Source of the DNA: Rotaria socialis
Lineage: Eukaryota; Rotifera; Eurotatoria; Philodinida; Philodinidae
Direction: 5' to 3'
Length of the DNA stretch: 64,000 nucleotides
Assembly (NCBI GenBank): GCA_905331475.1
Contig: CAJNYU010004517.1
Coordinates: 186,001 to 250,000 of the forward strand
Position 1 is the first letter of the stretch; every line of letters begins with the position of its first letter. The notes under the pieces are model-generated. The model had not been told where the DNA came from. It did not search any database and saw nothing but the letters and a program-made list of their open reading frames with translations. Shown here one piece after another: positions 37,301 through 49,678 of this stretch. A program made the translations under genes and the position numbers.

Positions 37301-40300
37301 CAGATGATGTATGGTTATCTGTTAGTTTAGCATCTTTATCACTTTCACAAGAATCATCATGATCGCCAGTCATTTGTGTTAGAGCATCACTTAAGATTTG
37401 GCAAACAAAATCAGTCGCTAGTGTGTCGAATTCTTCTTCAGTCATTTGTTCATCATGTGTTAGTAATGGTGGTGGTGGTGGTTGCTGTCCAGGTACCATA
37501 AGTGCTAATGGTCTTTGACAACTACTAGTTGGTTCGAATGTATCCGAAAAAGCACATGCTGGTATATTATATGATTCTGAATGTTCTGAACTTGATTCTT
37601 TTTCTACAACATCATCGAATGGTGTCGAATGACGTGGTTGATGTTGTTGTATAAATTCTAATGAATTATCTTTTGATATAGTTGGTAGAAATTCTTCGGA
37701 TGCTTCATTACTTGCTGTACCTATACTATGACGTTTTGAATCATCAATAATTAATGCCGATTCAGATTGTGTACGATTTTGTAATTGTAAATTCGTTACT
37801 AAAATTTTCCGATTATTATCATTAACATTGTCCATATTGTATAATTCTGGACTACGAACGAGTTTTAATTTTTCTTCATCATTTAAATCATATGCTGAAT
37901 GAAAGTGTTGTTGTGCCGGTAGTGTTGATGGCGATGATGAAAATAACTTTTGTTCATCATCTACTATTGGTTTATCATTTAAATCTGTATTACTATTCAA
38001 TGATGATGTTGATCGTTGTCTACGACGATTTTCCATAGCTTCTTGTACAATTTCAACTGGCTTTGAAACTAACGCTTTAACACGACCAAGAAAACCGATG
38101 CCAGCTGTTGAAGACGATGGATTTGAATTTGAAAATTCGAAATCATTATCATCTGTTGTTGTTGTTGTATCACGATAGATTTGTTGATGTTTTTGTGAAT
38201 CATCATATAAAATATTTTGATGATAATCAATATAATCGTTCGATGGCGTTAAATCATCTTTATCGGCTAAGCACGATGCTGATAATGAATGACTATCATA
38301 CATATGCGCAGAAGATGACGATGTACTTAAAAGACTATTTTCACTTGCTGTACGTCGCGCATGTATAACAGGTAATTGTCCAGTTTCAATTTCATTTGAT
38401 ATTAATGGATATTGTTTTGTTGTCAAATCAAAATCACTTGTATCATCTTCTTCGTATTTCATCAACATATGACTTGGTGTTGGTTCATTTGTATGTTGAT
38501 TGATTATGTAATCATCAGTTTCATTTGAAGGTGTCAATGGAGTATTGTCTTCTGATTGGAGATATTTTAATTCTTGTTCAGACTCAAGTGAATCAGTTGA
38601 ACGTTGTTTCAGAGAATCTTGACTCATTATCATTAGTTCACTGATTGAATCACGACTCATTTCCATTTGTTGTTGCTGATGTTGATATTCTTCAGTTTGT
38701 TGTTTGTTTGATTCTGTTGATGTTGATTGTTGACTTGATTCATGTTGAGTAGTTTCACTTATATTTAATGGTATAACGGGTTTATTATCTTTATGATCAT
38801 GATTATCATCGTCGTCGTCAGAATCGTCATGTTTAAATAAAGGTTTATCATCATCTGTAGAACATTTACCTTTAGATTTTTTCTGTTTTTCTTTATCTTC
38901 ATCTTTATCTTCATTACGATCTTCTTCATGCTCATCGGAAAATGGTTGTTCTTCATGAACAATAGATAAATAATTAGGTGATACTATGTCATTTTGATCG
39001 TCACAGGACGTTATTTGAATGGTTGCGTCTTCATGAATAGTTCGACTATTTTCATGTGGTTTTATTTCCGCATGATGATGATCATCGGGCAGATTTTCAT
39101 AACGTGACATGCGACGAAGATAATCTAATTGAGCAGCTAATTCACTTGTTTTATCAGTTGTACTATCATCATGTGAAAAATCTAATTCATCTGATATACT
39201 TGTTGCCGACGATTGAACATAGGGAGCACGACGTTGATCAACCATAAGTGTTGAGCCAATTCTTTGTGTTGGATGTGGAATATCTATCGGCTACAGATAC
39301 AAAAAATAATATTAATTTTTATATTCTATAAAATTTCTCAGAATTTACGGAAGATTGAAGTTGATTTCAACTAGACAGACAGTTCAAAATAATTTTTAAT
39401 TTAATAGAGTACCAGCTGAAAAGTTTTAAACGTAACTTTCTGTGATTTATTTTTCTTACGTTAGACGAGAAGTATTTGCATCAACAAAGGAGCATTTTTT
39501 TTAATCAAGATTACGTTTCATATGTAGATATTAATGAACTATACACATCAGTCATATGAGAAATTTTCGACTTGGAAATTCTCATACAGATAGCCTTGCA
39601 AAGAAAAGCTTATTGGAAATTATTCGAATCTTTTGATGTCCTTCTATTCTCTAAAGTCTCAACGGAATAGAATATACTCACAGTAATAAACTATCGAATA
39701 TGTTGAAACTTACTTCCGATTGTACACTATGGTGTGCTTGTTGAATAACTAAATTAATCATATCTTGTAAAATTTTGTTTTCTTCGTGTTCAGATCGTAA
39801 CTGTTCTTGAACTTGATCAACATCATTCATAGATGAGCACGTCACATGAAGAAAATCTTCTTTAATCAATGGTGATCCTGGTGGGCTCGAAGGTCGTCGT
39901 TCACTATGACGTGTGTAACTATCTGTTGGATTTGTTTGTGAATCATGACGATATTGCACTATATCATTGGATAATGTATCAATATCTTCTAATTGCAAAA
40001 CTTCTTCGTGTTTGAAACGCTCATTTAAATCTTCTGTAACATCGTTTAGTTCATGTATTAAATTGCCGAGTTCATTCATAGATGTTGATGATACAGGCAC
40101 AATGTTTGGTTCTTCTAATTCTGAATCAAGTTTATCTTCAAGTTGTTCTTCAACATTTTTCAATTCAGAAACAAGATCTGTTAATTCATTTACTGATGCT
40201 GATGCTTTTGTTGTTGATATTTGCGCAATATTTAAATCATAATGATGAATTTCATCGTTTTCTGATACTGATGATGACGACGATGAAGATGAATGGTGAA

Positions 40301-43300
40301 TATCAATATTTTCATTGATTTGTTGTTCAAGTGTTTGCAATTCTTGAACAAGATCACCTAATTCTTGTGTTGATTTTGATGTTACAACATCTGATACCAT
40401 TAAATAAGGTAGATCTCTTGTTTCTGGATGAAATTTTTCTTGATATTCTTCATTATCTGATAGATCATGTTCATTTTTAACTTGTTTTTCTTCGTCATTA
40501 TCACTAAAATTCTCTTGTTTTGGTGTATCAATAGAAGTTTTAACAAGTGCTGACCAATCAGTTAGATCACTTATTGATACATCAGCACTAGTTGCTTCTT
40601 CTATGTTTGATGAAACAATTTCATCATCATATTTCTTTTGAATACTATCAATAACATCATGAACAATGTTCTTAGCTGTTTGATATAGAGAATAATTAAA
40701 ATCTTGTTCTGATGTTTCACGAACAGCTTCTTTTAAGATTTGATTAACAATATCGTTCGATGTTCCTATAAGAACTTTTTCATAGCTTTGGTCTTCGATT
40801 GTCGAAGTTGGTTCGACATTCTTTTCGTTGTCATCTTTATCTGGCATTGAAATATCAAGATGTGTTGGACGAAAATCATCATCTCTTTCTTCTTCTAATT
40901 CCTCATCATCAGGATACGATGTAATTGTACGTGATATTATATCTGCATGTTGAATATGTGATATTATTGGTGATTCAACTTCTTTAAAATCTGATGGAAG
41001 TTGACTTTCATCATCGCATGTTTTAATTGAATATTGATTCGGTCGATATTTATTACCATAGATTTCATCACGTTGAAATGATGATTGTTTCCATTCTTGT
41101 GGACGCTTTAATGGTGTTCGTTCTATGTCATCATCATCATCTTCTGCTTCCTGTTGAAATGATGCCGATTGAAGGTTGATGAAATTGTCATCATTGATTT
41201 CTTGTTCGAATCTCTGAAAATCTTCATATGGATATTCTAATTCCTGTGAAGTTTTTTCAATAGGTTGTTCAAGTGTGGAATTTAGTGCGAATTCATGTTG
41301 AGATTGTAATTTATACGAATCATCTCGAAATTGTTGAGGAAAAGTAATATCCACATTCCCGGAACTTAACGGTTGTTCATATCGTATGTTATCTGGTTCG
41401 ATTGTTTGTGAATTTTCAAGAAGATCTTTCTCTTCTTCTTGTTGAGTTAAATGAGAAGATTCAACTTCATAATTATAATAATGTTCACTTAGTTTTGGTG
41501 ATTCGAGAATAGGTTGTTCAGTACTTGATTTACGTTCGAGTGGCTCATGAGAAGCAGATTGTTCTTGTTCAAATAATGAAGATAATTTATGCTGCTCGGG
41601 TATCACTTGCTCAGAAATTTCAGTTGTAATATCTGTGATAGGAGATTTTTGTTTTTCTTCATCATCCGATAGATGTGTTGTTTGAAGAACTTCTTCAGTG
41701 TGTTCGATTTCCCGAGGTGATTCAAGGGAAATTTTATCAGTACTTGATTTTCGTTCTAATCCGTATTCATCTTCGAGCTCGGGCAGTTCTTCTTTAATTT
41801 TTTGGTCAAATTCTTTTGAAATCGGCCCAGAAGTAAAATATTCATCTCTATCATGTTCAACTTCTACTGTAGGGATTTTTCGATGAGATGCAATCGGGAC
41901 TTGTTGAGCAGCTTCTGATGGTTCGCTTTCGTCCGATTGTATTGCTTGATCAGATTCAAGAACTAATTGATTGATTACTTGTTGATGTTCAGTTTCATCA
42001 GAAGATTCGATTAAGATTTCATCAGCATCGAAATTTTGTTCCGGTTGCGTTTCATGAGATAAATCGATAGTAAACTGATTTTCATCTTCTTCTTGTCGAA
42101 ATGTATGCAGCATTTCTATCGTTTTTATAAAATTTCTATCGCCTTCTTGATCCTCTACTTGAAAAGGTTCAGTTTGAACTTTTTGTTCATAGTCAAATCC
42201 TTCTCGTTCTTCTTCTTCTTCTTCTTCTTCAGACGATGGAGTTGATGCAACAATGAATTTAACAGTATTCGGTTTTTCTACGAATTCAATTTCTGGTTTG
42301 TGTTCAACAATATCTCCTGCTGAAAGAAGTTCAGCAGTAATCTTTTCAGTACTTAATTGTGATTCATAAGATATAGATTTTTCTTCGTTCTTGGGAGACA
42401 AGTCCGTTGTTTCACTGATTATTGCATTTTCTTGTTGACCATGAACGTGTTCTTCTTCAGATTTTTCAGAATATGAAGGAGACGATCGAGTAGTTTCTAA
42501 TATGTCCTCTTCGTGCTGTTTACTTGAACGAGTTAATTCATTGTCTTGTATTTCCGAGCGCAATGATTCTTCTGGTTCAAATTCAATTTGAGATTTTTGA
42601 CTTTCTGCTAAGTGATCACCAGAACCGATACTGCCCTTGTCAGAACTTAATCGTCGTTCTATTTCGAATTCATTATCCAATTCAGTTGTACTTTCTGGAA
42701 CATATACGTCTGTACGAGATGATTCATATAGATGTGCTTCAGCAGGTTCAATATTGGCTTCATCAGAACTACGTTTTGGTTCAGATGGATATTGTTCGTT
42801 CTCATCTTCGTGGTTACTTTCACGGGGTGATTCCACACGGATATCTTCATCGTCAACTGATTTTCTTTCGATGTCGACTGCATCTTTTTTATAAACATCA
42901 CCAGTAGCTTCTTCTGATTTCAATGATTCTTGGTCGTCTGATCTTCTTTCTTCGTCAAGTATGTGTGAGGATTCAATGATATTTATATCTGTCGATAATG
43001 GCGTATGGCTTTGCTTTTCGACTGGTTCAACAGTTTCAATCGGTACCATACTTGATAGTAATTCAGATTCTGGTGCGTATTGTTCTCTATATTGATCTTC
43101 TACTTGTTCCTTTGGTTGTTCTTCGTGTTCTATGCCGTATGAAGATTCAACAGTAACCTTTTCGGAACTTGATTTTCGTTCAGATTCCTGTTCGTCTATT
43201 TCGATTTCTTGTTGAAATGAAGCTGGAACTTGTTCAAAACTGGATATTTGTTTATATTTTTCATCTTCCATTAGTTGTTCGACTTCATCCATATTCAGTT

Positions 43301-46300
43301 TTTGATCCAGTTCATCAAGCTCTTCCAATTCTTCACGATCACTTGCATCAGGTGATTCTGAATAAATGTTTTCATCTGTCGACTTTGGTTCTATTTCAGC
43401 AGCTGCTTTTTCCGATTCCAATGGTTCTTGATGATAGTCTGTAGTTTCCTCTTTGGCAGATGCTGATGATTCGATGATGATTTCATCATTGGCTAATTTT
43501 TCTTTTGAATCGTAGTGATCTTTGCGTTCATCTGTGCATGATGCGTCTAATTCACTAGATTGAATAAATTGTTGTTGCAAAGCAAATACTGGTTCATCAC
43601 GTTCTTGTTCAATGTCTTCATCAGCTTCAACTTTAATCATATCCGTACTTGTTTTAGATTCTTCTTCTTCTTCTTCTTCTTCGCTGTTTTGTTTTTCGTC
43701 GATAAATTGTGAAGATATAGTTAAGGGATGCACAGATTCTAACATTCGTTTCATATCATCGATTTCTTTCAGTCCTCGTGTTTCACTTTCCATGACTTGT
43801 TTATATTGGTGTAAAATATGTTCTATACTCAATGTTGGCTTATATTCATCTTGGTCAACTTCTTCAGTCGATTCAGCAACGAATTGAGTAGTTGTATGTT
43901 CATGTACTGGCGAATGTTGTTCTACTTTTTCTACATGATCACTTTCATGAGGTGATTCTAATTGAATTTCTGCATCGCTTGATTTTCGATTGATTTCGTA
44001 TTCTTCTGACATAGGAATTTCATCTGTTTCTTGCTGCAGTTCTAATTGTTCTTGATTATCGTATTCTTCTGCATATTCAAGTTTTATTTGTGGCGAACTT
44101 GTCATGGATTCTGGTTCGTGTTGCACCGTTTCAAATTTTTCTTGATAATAATCAACTCCTTGATGTTGTTCACTCTGTTGTAAAGATAAAGGTGTGAATG
44201 ATTCAGTACTTAATACTTCTTCAACTTCATGAATTGCCTTTTCTGTTTCATTGTCGCTTAAAGTGGCTTCTCTATAATCAATGAGAACTTGTTCTAAACT
44301 CAATGTTGGTACGTACTGATCTTGCTCGATTTCTGTAACACGTTCCAGTTCCGATGAAAGTTGTTGTTGTTTTTCTTCTTCATGTTCACTTTCATGTGGC
44401 GATTCAATATGAATATGCTGACCATCTGATGATCGTTCGATTTCATATTTTTCTTCTGCATGACTTTCTAGCACCAACGGTTCCTCTTCAACTTGTTCTT
44501 TCTCTTCTTGGTTTGTGACTAAGGATTCAATCAGATGTGCAACAGCATATATTTTTCCTTCAGAATCATATTGATCTTCATCTTGTTCTGGTGCGCTTGT
44601 TGCTGAAGATTCGACCACGACTTGCTCAGTGTTTAGTCTTTGTTCAGTGATTTGATGAGAAGGAATAACATCTGCTTCAAAACTAGAACTTAATTCATGT
44701 TGATCTTGTTCCATGATGTGAGAAGATTCAATAGTAATTGGATCTGAGTTCAGCTTTTGTTCAGATTGATATGGTTCTTCTTCTTCGTCTTTTTCGTGAT
44801 CACTCTCATGTGGTGATTCTAACTGGATCTCGGTGGCAGTTAACTTTTGTTGAATTTCTTCATCAACAATATGTGTTTCTCCGGCTCGTTCTTCATCTTC
44901 ACGTGTGTATGGACTTTCGACTACAGGAGAGCCGACATGTTGCTGGTGTTGTGAAACTAGCATTGGTTCGTACGGATCCTGTTCAACTGTTTCAGTATGT
45001 TCAATGTTGATTACATCCGAGCTTACTGTAGATTCTGGATTATATTGATCTTCTTCTTCGTGATCACTCTCATGTGATGATTCTAAGTGGATTTCGGTAG
45101 CAGTTAACTTTTGATGAATTTCTTCATCACCAATATATGTTTCACCGGATTCTTCTTCATCTTCACCTCTGTATTGACTTTCGGTTACAGGTGAGCCGAT
45201 ATGTTGTTGCGATTGAGAAACTAGCATTGGTTCATGGCGATCGTGTTCAACTGTTGCAGTATGTTCAGTTTTGATAGCATCCGAACCTAGTTTCGACTCT
45301 GGATGATATTGTTCTTCTTGTTGTTCACTAATACCAGATGATTGAATGAAATATTTTTCGGAGGTTATTATTGTTTCAGGATTTTCATCCACAACTAGTT
45401 CGAGATTTGATGGTTGTTTTTTATCTTGAACCTTTTCTGTACATTCTGTAACTTGCGTCAATGAAGGACTGGTTTTTGCTGAATTTTTGCCTCGTTCCAT
45501 TTGGGCTTCATCTTGTTCATTCAGGTTAGTTTCTCCTGTTTCTATACAAGGTGTAATCAAATGTGGAAAATCGTGTGTTAATCGTTGATGTACGTCTTCT
45601 TGATCTTCAAGTTCACTGGATTGAAGAGATTCCACTTCGGTCATTTGGGAATTAAATCTTTCATGCCTTTTTTGATAATTGTCTTCTTCTGATTCTTCTA
45701 CGTCGATTGCGTCACGGGGCTCAATGTAAACCTGTCCATCACTGTAAAGTTGCTCAAATAATGACTTTTCATGTTCGACCACTTCAGGCGTTCCAACAAA
45801 TGCTTCATCAGGACAATGTGTTCGTTTAACTTGATCTTGCTCTTCATATTCTTCACGATCACTTTCATGCTCCGACTCCAACTGTAATTCGCTGCCACTG
45901 GATTTTTTGAGAATTTCAAATTCATGTGCTACTTGTAACCCATCGGTTGCTTCTTTTTCAACAGATGATTGATAGCTATATCCTTCGGCTGTTGCTGAAT
46001 GTTCGACAATACTCGTATCAGCAGCTGATGCATCTCGAGAATCATAATAATCGTCCTGTGCATCAGCCGATGTAGTCTCCACAAGAGGCGATTCCAAGAA
46101 CTTTTGTTGAGGCGTTGCTGATGCTTCAAAGTGTTCTTCATCATCTTGTGTGGTGAACTCTGTTTTAGTAACTACTGCAGTTGTTCTATATTCTTGTACC
46201 TCTTGATCAGATTCATAATTTTCTGCATATTCTACTTTGTCGCTTTCTGGTTCCCTTGGTAATGCAGATTCGATCGCGACTTGTTCAATGACTTCATGAG

Positions 46301-47300
46301 AAGGAATAACAACGGCTTCAAACTTAGAACTTAATTCATCTTCATCTTGTTCCGTGATGTGAGGGGATTCAAGAGTAATTTGATCTGAGCTCAGCTTCTG
46401 TTCAGATTGATATGGTTCTTCTTGTTCGTCTTTTTCGTGATCACTCTCATGTGGTGATTCTAAGTGGATTTCGGTAGCAGTTAATTTTTGTTGAATTTCT
46501 TCATCAGCAACATGTGTTTCACCGGGTTCTTCTTCATCTTCTGGTGTGTATGGACTTTCGATTACATGAGAGCCGACATGTTCCTGCTGTTGTGAAACTA
46601 GCATTGGTTCGTACGGATCCTGTTCAACTGTTTCAGTATGTTCAATTTTGATTGCATCCGAACTTAGTGTAGATTCTGCATTGTATTGATCTTCTTCTTC
46701 GTGATCGCTCTCACGTGGTGATTCTAACTGGATTTCGGTAGCAGTCAATTTTTGTTGAATTTCTTCAACAACAATATGTGTTTCTCCCTCTTGTTCTTCA
46801 TCTTCAGGTACGTTGCGCCTTTCGATTACAGGAGAGGCAACATGTTGTTGGTGTTGAGAAACTAGCATTGGTTCATGGCGATCGTGTTCAACTGTTTCAC
46901 TATGTTCAGTTTTGATTGCATCCGGACTTACTGTAGATTCCGGATTATATTGATCCTCGTCTTCGTGATCACTTCCATGTGGTGATTCCAACTGGATTTC
47001 AGTGGCACTGGATTTTTGTAGAATTTCATATTCATGTGCTACCTGTAATTCATCCGTTTCTTCCTTTTCAACAGATGATTGATGACTATATTCTTCGGCT
47101 GTTGCTGAACGTTCGACAATACTTCTATCAGCAGCTGATGCTTCTCGAGAATCATAATAATCGTCCTGTTCATCAGCTAGTGTAGTCTCCACAAGCGGAG
47201 ATTCCAAGAACGTTTGTTGAGGAGTTACTGATGCATCAAAGTGTTCTTCTTCATCTTGTGTAGTGAATTCCGTTTTAATCACTTCTGCAGTTGTTCTATA
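34380..47300 (-). CDS. Giant acidic repeat protein with PKA-anchoring-like helices (5' end lost in gap)
   Basis: Two very long exons, 47300-39714 and 39290-34380, join in phase 0 (donor GAA|GTAAGT; acceptor CTGTAG|CCG). They encode at least 4,165 residues after the gap; the true start lies in or beyond it. The protein is extremely rich in Glu, Ser, Asp and Gln. The 5' exon is a chain of degenerate repeats with the core LESPHESDHE, often preceded by Arg-Lys-Ser-Ser, plus longer ~87-residue units ending EEIQQKLTATEIQ. Near its 3' end are three to four helical repeats of the type NELGNLIHELNDV. Five segments fit the amphipathic RII-binding pattern of A-kinase anchoring proteins: NDIVNQILKEAV, KNIVHDVIDSIQ, QDMINLVIQQAHHSV, TDFVCQILSDALTQM and NVLDDIIDAASDL. 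The 3' exon is low-complexity Ser/Thr/Gln with short helices. I cannot assign a known orthologue; a cytoskeletal or signalling scaffold is the best inference. Confidence 0.75.
43900..47300 (-). repeat. Coding tandem repeat array of the giant gene
   Basis: Near-identical DNA blocks recur. For example, the ~165-bp segment at about 46030-46199 reappears at about 47132-47300 with few changes, an offset of about 1.1 kb. The ~260-bp sub-unit that begins with the LESPHESDHE coding block occurs near 44800, 45060, 46440, 46690 and 46960. The similarity at DNA level points to recent unequal exchange or conversion. The array is cut by the assembly gap. Confidence 0.85.
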
Positions 47301-47400
47301 NNNNNNNNNNNNNNNNNNNNNNNNNNNNNNNNNNNNNNNNNNNNNNNNNNNNNNNNNNNNNNNNNNNNNNNNNNNNNNNNNNNNNNNNNNNNNNNNNNNN
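47301..47400. other. Assembly gap of exactly 100 N
   Basis: A run of 100 unknown bases. The round length suggests a placeholder rather than a measured distance. It falls inside the tandem repeat array of the giant gene, at the same point of the repeat as position 46199, so unassembled repeat units are the likely cause. The flank at 47401-47460 has a poly-G run. Confidence 0.95.
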
Positions 47401-47929
47401 TGTCTGTAATGGAGAGGGGGGGGGTGGGGTACAGGAGAGCCGCAAAAACCTAACAATTCAACTTACACTCACTATTTTCTTCGAAAATATATGTGAGTTC
47501 CACAAAATAAGTGAAACGAAAATTCGTGTAGGTATATGTGCATCGATGGAGAATTGATATTTTAACTGAAATATGCTACTGTTTTAATAGGTGGGGAAAA
47601 CCAAATGGATGAAAGATGGCTTACGTAATTACAGCTTTATATTGTTGATAGAATAGAAGAACAGATCAATGTGTACAGTGAAATGAGAGAATAGATGTTT
47701 CGTTTTCACGTTTAATATTTTTTTCTTGGCTTCGTGAAAAAAAAAGTTCTGTCTAATCGTTTATTGTGGACAGAAAGTAAAGGGTGTGTTTGACATGTCT
47801 TTTACCACAGCCAAACTATTACTTATCAATACACTTATTATGTTCATTTCATTTTATCCGATTGAAATATAATCAATATTTTCATTTAGTATTTAATTTT
47901 ATTGGCACAGGTTTTAACAAACATAATAT
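47401..47929. other. Short region between the gap and the F-box gene
   Basis: It begins with a G-rich run (about 47415-47430) and an ACAGGAGAGCCG string that resembles the repeat units of the giant gene. The rest is ordinary AT-rich sequence with no gene seen. The 5' part of the giant gene and its promoter may be in the missing sequence or here; I cannot decide. Confidence 0.5.
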
Positions 47930-49678
47930 TTACAGTGAAGGAAAATATAGATGAAAATTTTCTGGGGTAACAAACGGCCCTTTTAGACGAAGGCTGGTCA
48001 ATTTACTAGATGTGCGACGTGTTGCATCATTGGTGAAACTGTTTGTGACCATTGCAAGTGATTCATAGCTGATACTAAGATTCAGCAAACAAGGTAAATG
48101 ACATTGTTTGTCAGAGAGAAATTGTTCAGCATAATCTACATGAGCAGAATCAAGATAAAGATAAATAAGATGAGAAAATATTATAGATGTTGTCGATTGT
48201 TGCTTGTCTTTCTGTGGCTCGTCATTAAATATATATAAATGTTGCAACAGAGGAAAACTTTGAGAGATGATTTTGAAGAAATTACGCTCAAAAGGACGAA
48301 AGTCCGTCATCATCAAATATTGAACATTATCAAAAATGCCTCCTTGAAAATCATTGTTTAAATAGGAATAGTTTTTAAATTGATACGGAAGTGAATAGAT
48401 GTGGCATCTACTTTTAAATTCATATGGAAGAGAATACATATGACCTCTACATCCATTTTCTCTTGAGAAAATATCAACATGTGAGCCAACTGGTCCATAT
48501 TCTCTTCTCATGAAGCTACGCTGAATGTCCTCATTCGATGAAAGAGCAATTTTAATATTCTTCTCGACTACGCTTGTGTCAATGCTAAAAATGAATTTGT
48601 TCAATCGTGGCATATATATAAGAATATCATCGTATAATTGAAGGCCATCAATATAATTCGAATCAACTCTTATTATTGACAAATTCAATATCAGTTCTTC
48701 GAGATTGGTCATTCGACGAAGCAATGGAATGATTAGATCATCATAAAAATATGTACGTGGAAACGAGCGTAATGAGAAGTTTTTTAAGTTTGGAACTTTT
48801 TTCTATGAATAACAAAAATGAAATGGTGTTATTTATCTCTTGAAACACAACAGTTATACTAACCGTGTTGTCGACAGCTCCTAATGTATATACTATCTCT
48901 TTCACATCTATAAACAATGTTAATAAATAATTGAGACGCCCATCAAGTAAATAAAGACAATCATCGAAAGTTTTCACATTAATTTTTAACGAAGTCAAAG
49001 TTGAAGACACGCAATCGGTTGATGATAACTCGAACGTGCAAATCATCGACCGATGAAAGAAATAACAGAAATTTACCTCGACTATTTGGTTACATAACGA
49101 TAAGATCAGAGCAAAAATCATCGCAAGAGTTTCAGGAAGTGGTGGTGTTTTGTCATTAAGATCAATTTTAAGATGTGTAATCTGTTCAGAAAGAAGCGTG
49201 CGAAGAGTTGCATCACCTTCAATTCAGAGACGAAAAAGGAAAATAATTATCAATTTAAATAAAGAAATTAAAATCGTTTACCTGTTAAGTACTCGAGAAA
49301 TACTTCATCTTGAAAATCTACGAGTGATAACGAGTGAAGTTGAGGATAATTGATAGTATGAAGAACACGTTTCATTGAATGTTGTTCAACAATGAGTTCA
49401 TGAACTTGATGATTAATTCGAGGTAATACATTTTTACAAATTTTATCAAGAACTAGATCATCAATGGAGTAGATACGATCATGAAATGATTTCATTGTCA
49501 TAGAGGTCATATCAAGCTTGCGAATATAAAGTGGATCAAGCACTAATTGATCAAACCGTTGGGTAGCATTCAAGAGTGAATAAAGAACATCGGTCATAGG
49601 TAATTTGTTAAAAATTTTGAGTAAAATTTCATTAGGCAAATCAAGTACATTGAGATCGTTATTATTTGAAATGTTCAT
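47930..49678 (-). pseudogene. F-box and leucine-rich-like protein of a bdelloid-type family, with a frameshift
   Basis: Exons 49678-49282, 49216-48864 and 48803-47930. Residues ~8-50 form an F-box (LDLPNEILLKIFNKLPMTDV), which normally binds Skp1 in SCF ubiquitin ligases. The rest is a degenerate leucine-rich-like region with family blocks such as LLRRMTNLEELILNLS, CHIYSLPYQFKNY, HVDYAEQFL and ENFHLYFPSL at the stop. I remember this arrangement as a large bdelloid rotifer family with no assigned substrate. Exon 3 needs one base removed in a run of seven T (plus strand 48780-48786) to keep the frame. As written, the F-box half meets a stop at 48743-48741, before the rest. This is either a homopolymer error or a disabled copy. 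Everything on both sides is otherwise intact, which favours a sequencing error or a very young pseudogene. Confidence 0.75.

Noticed and set aside
34380..47456. Numerous open frames of 60-130 codons on the plus strand and in other minus frames across the giant gene
   Set aside because: They overlap a very long frame whose repeats and helices are clearly protein-coding. The shadows lack motifs and arise from the Glu/Ser/Asp-rich codon bias.
47401..47456. Apparent N-terminus of the giant protein upstream of the gap
   Set aside because: The frame passes through 100 unknown bases and a poly-G run. It carries no sequence resembling the repeat protein on that frame, so it is not evidence for a start codon.
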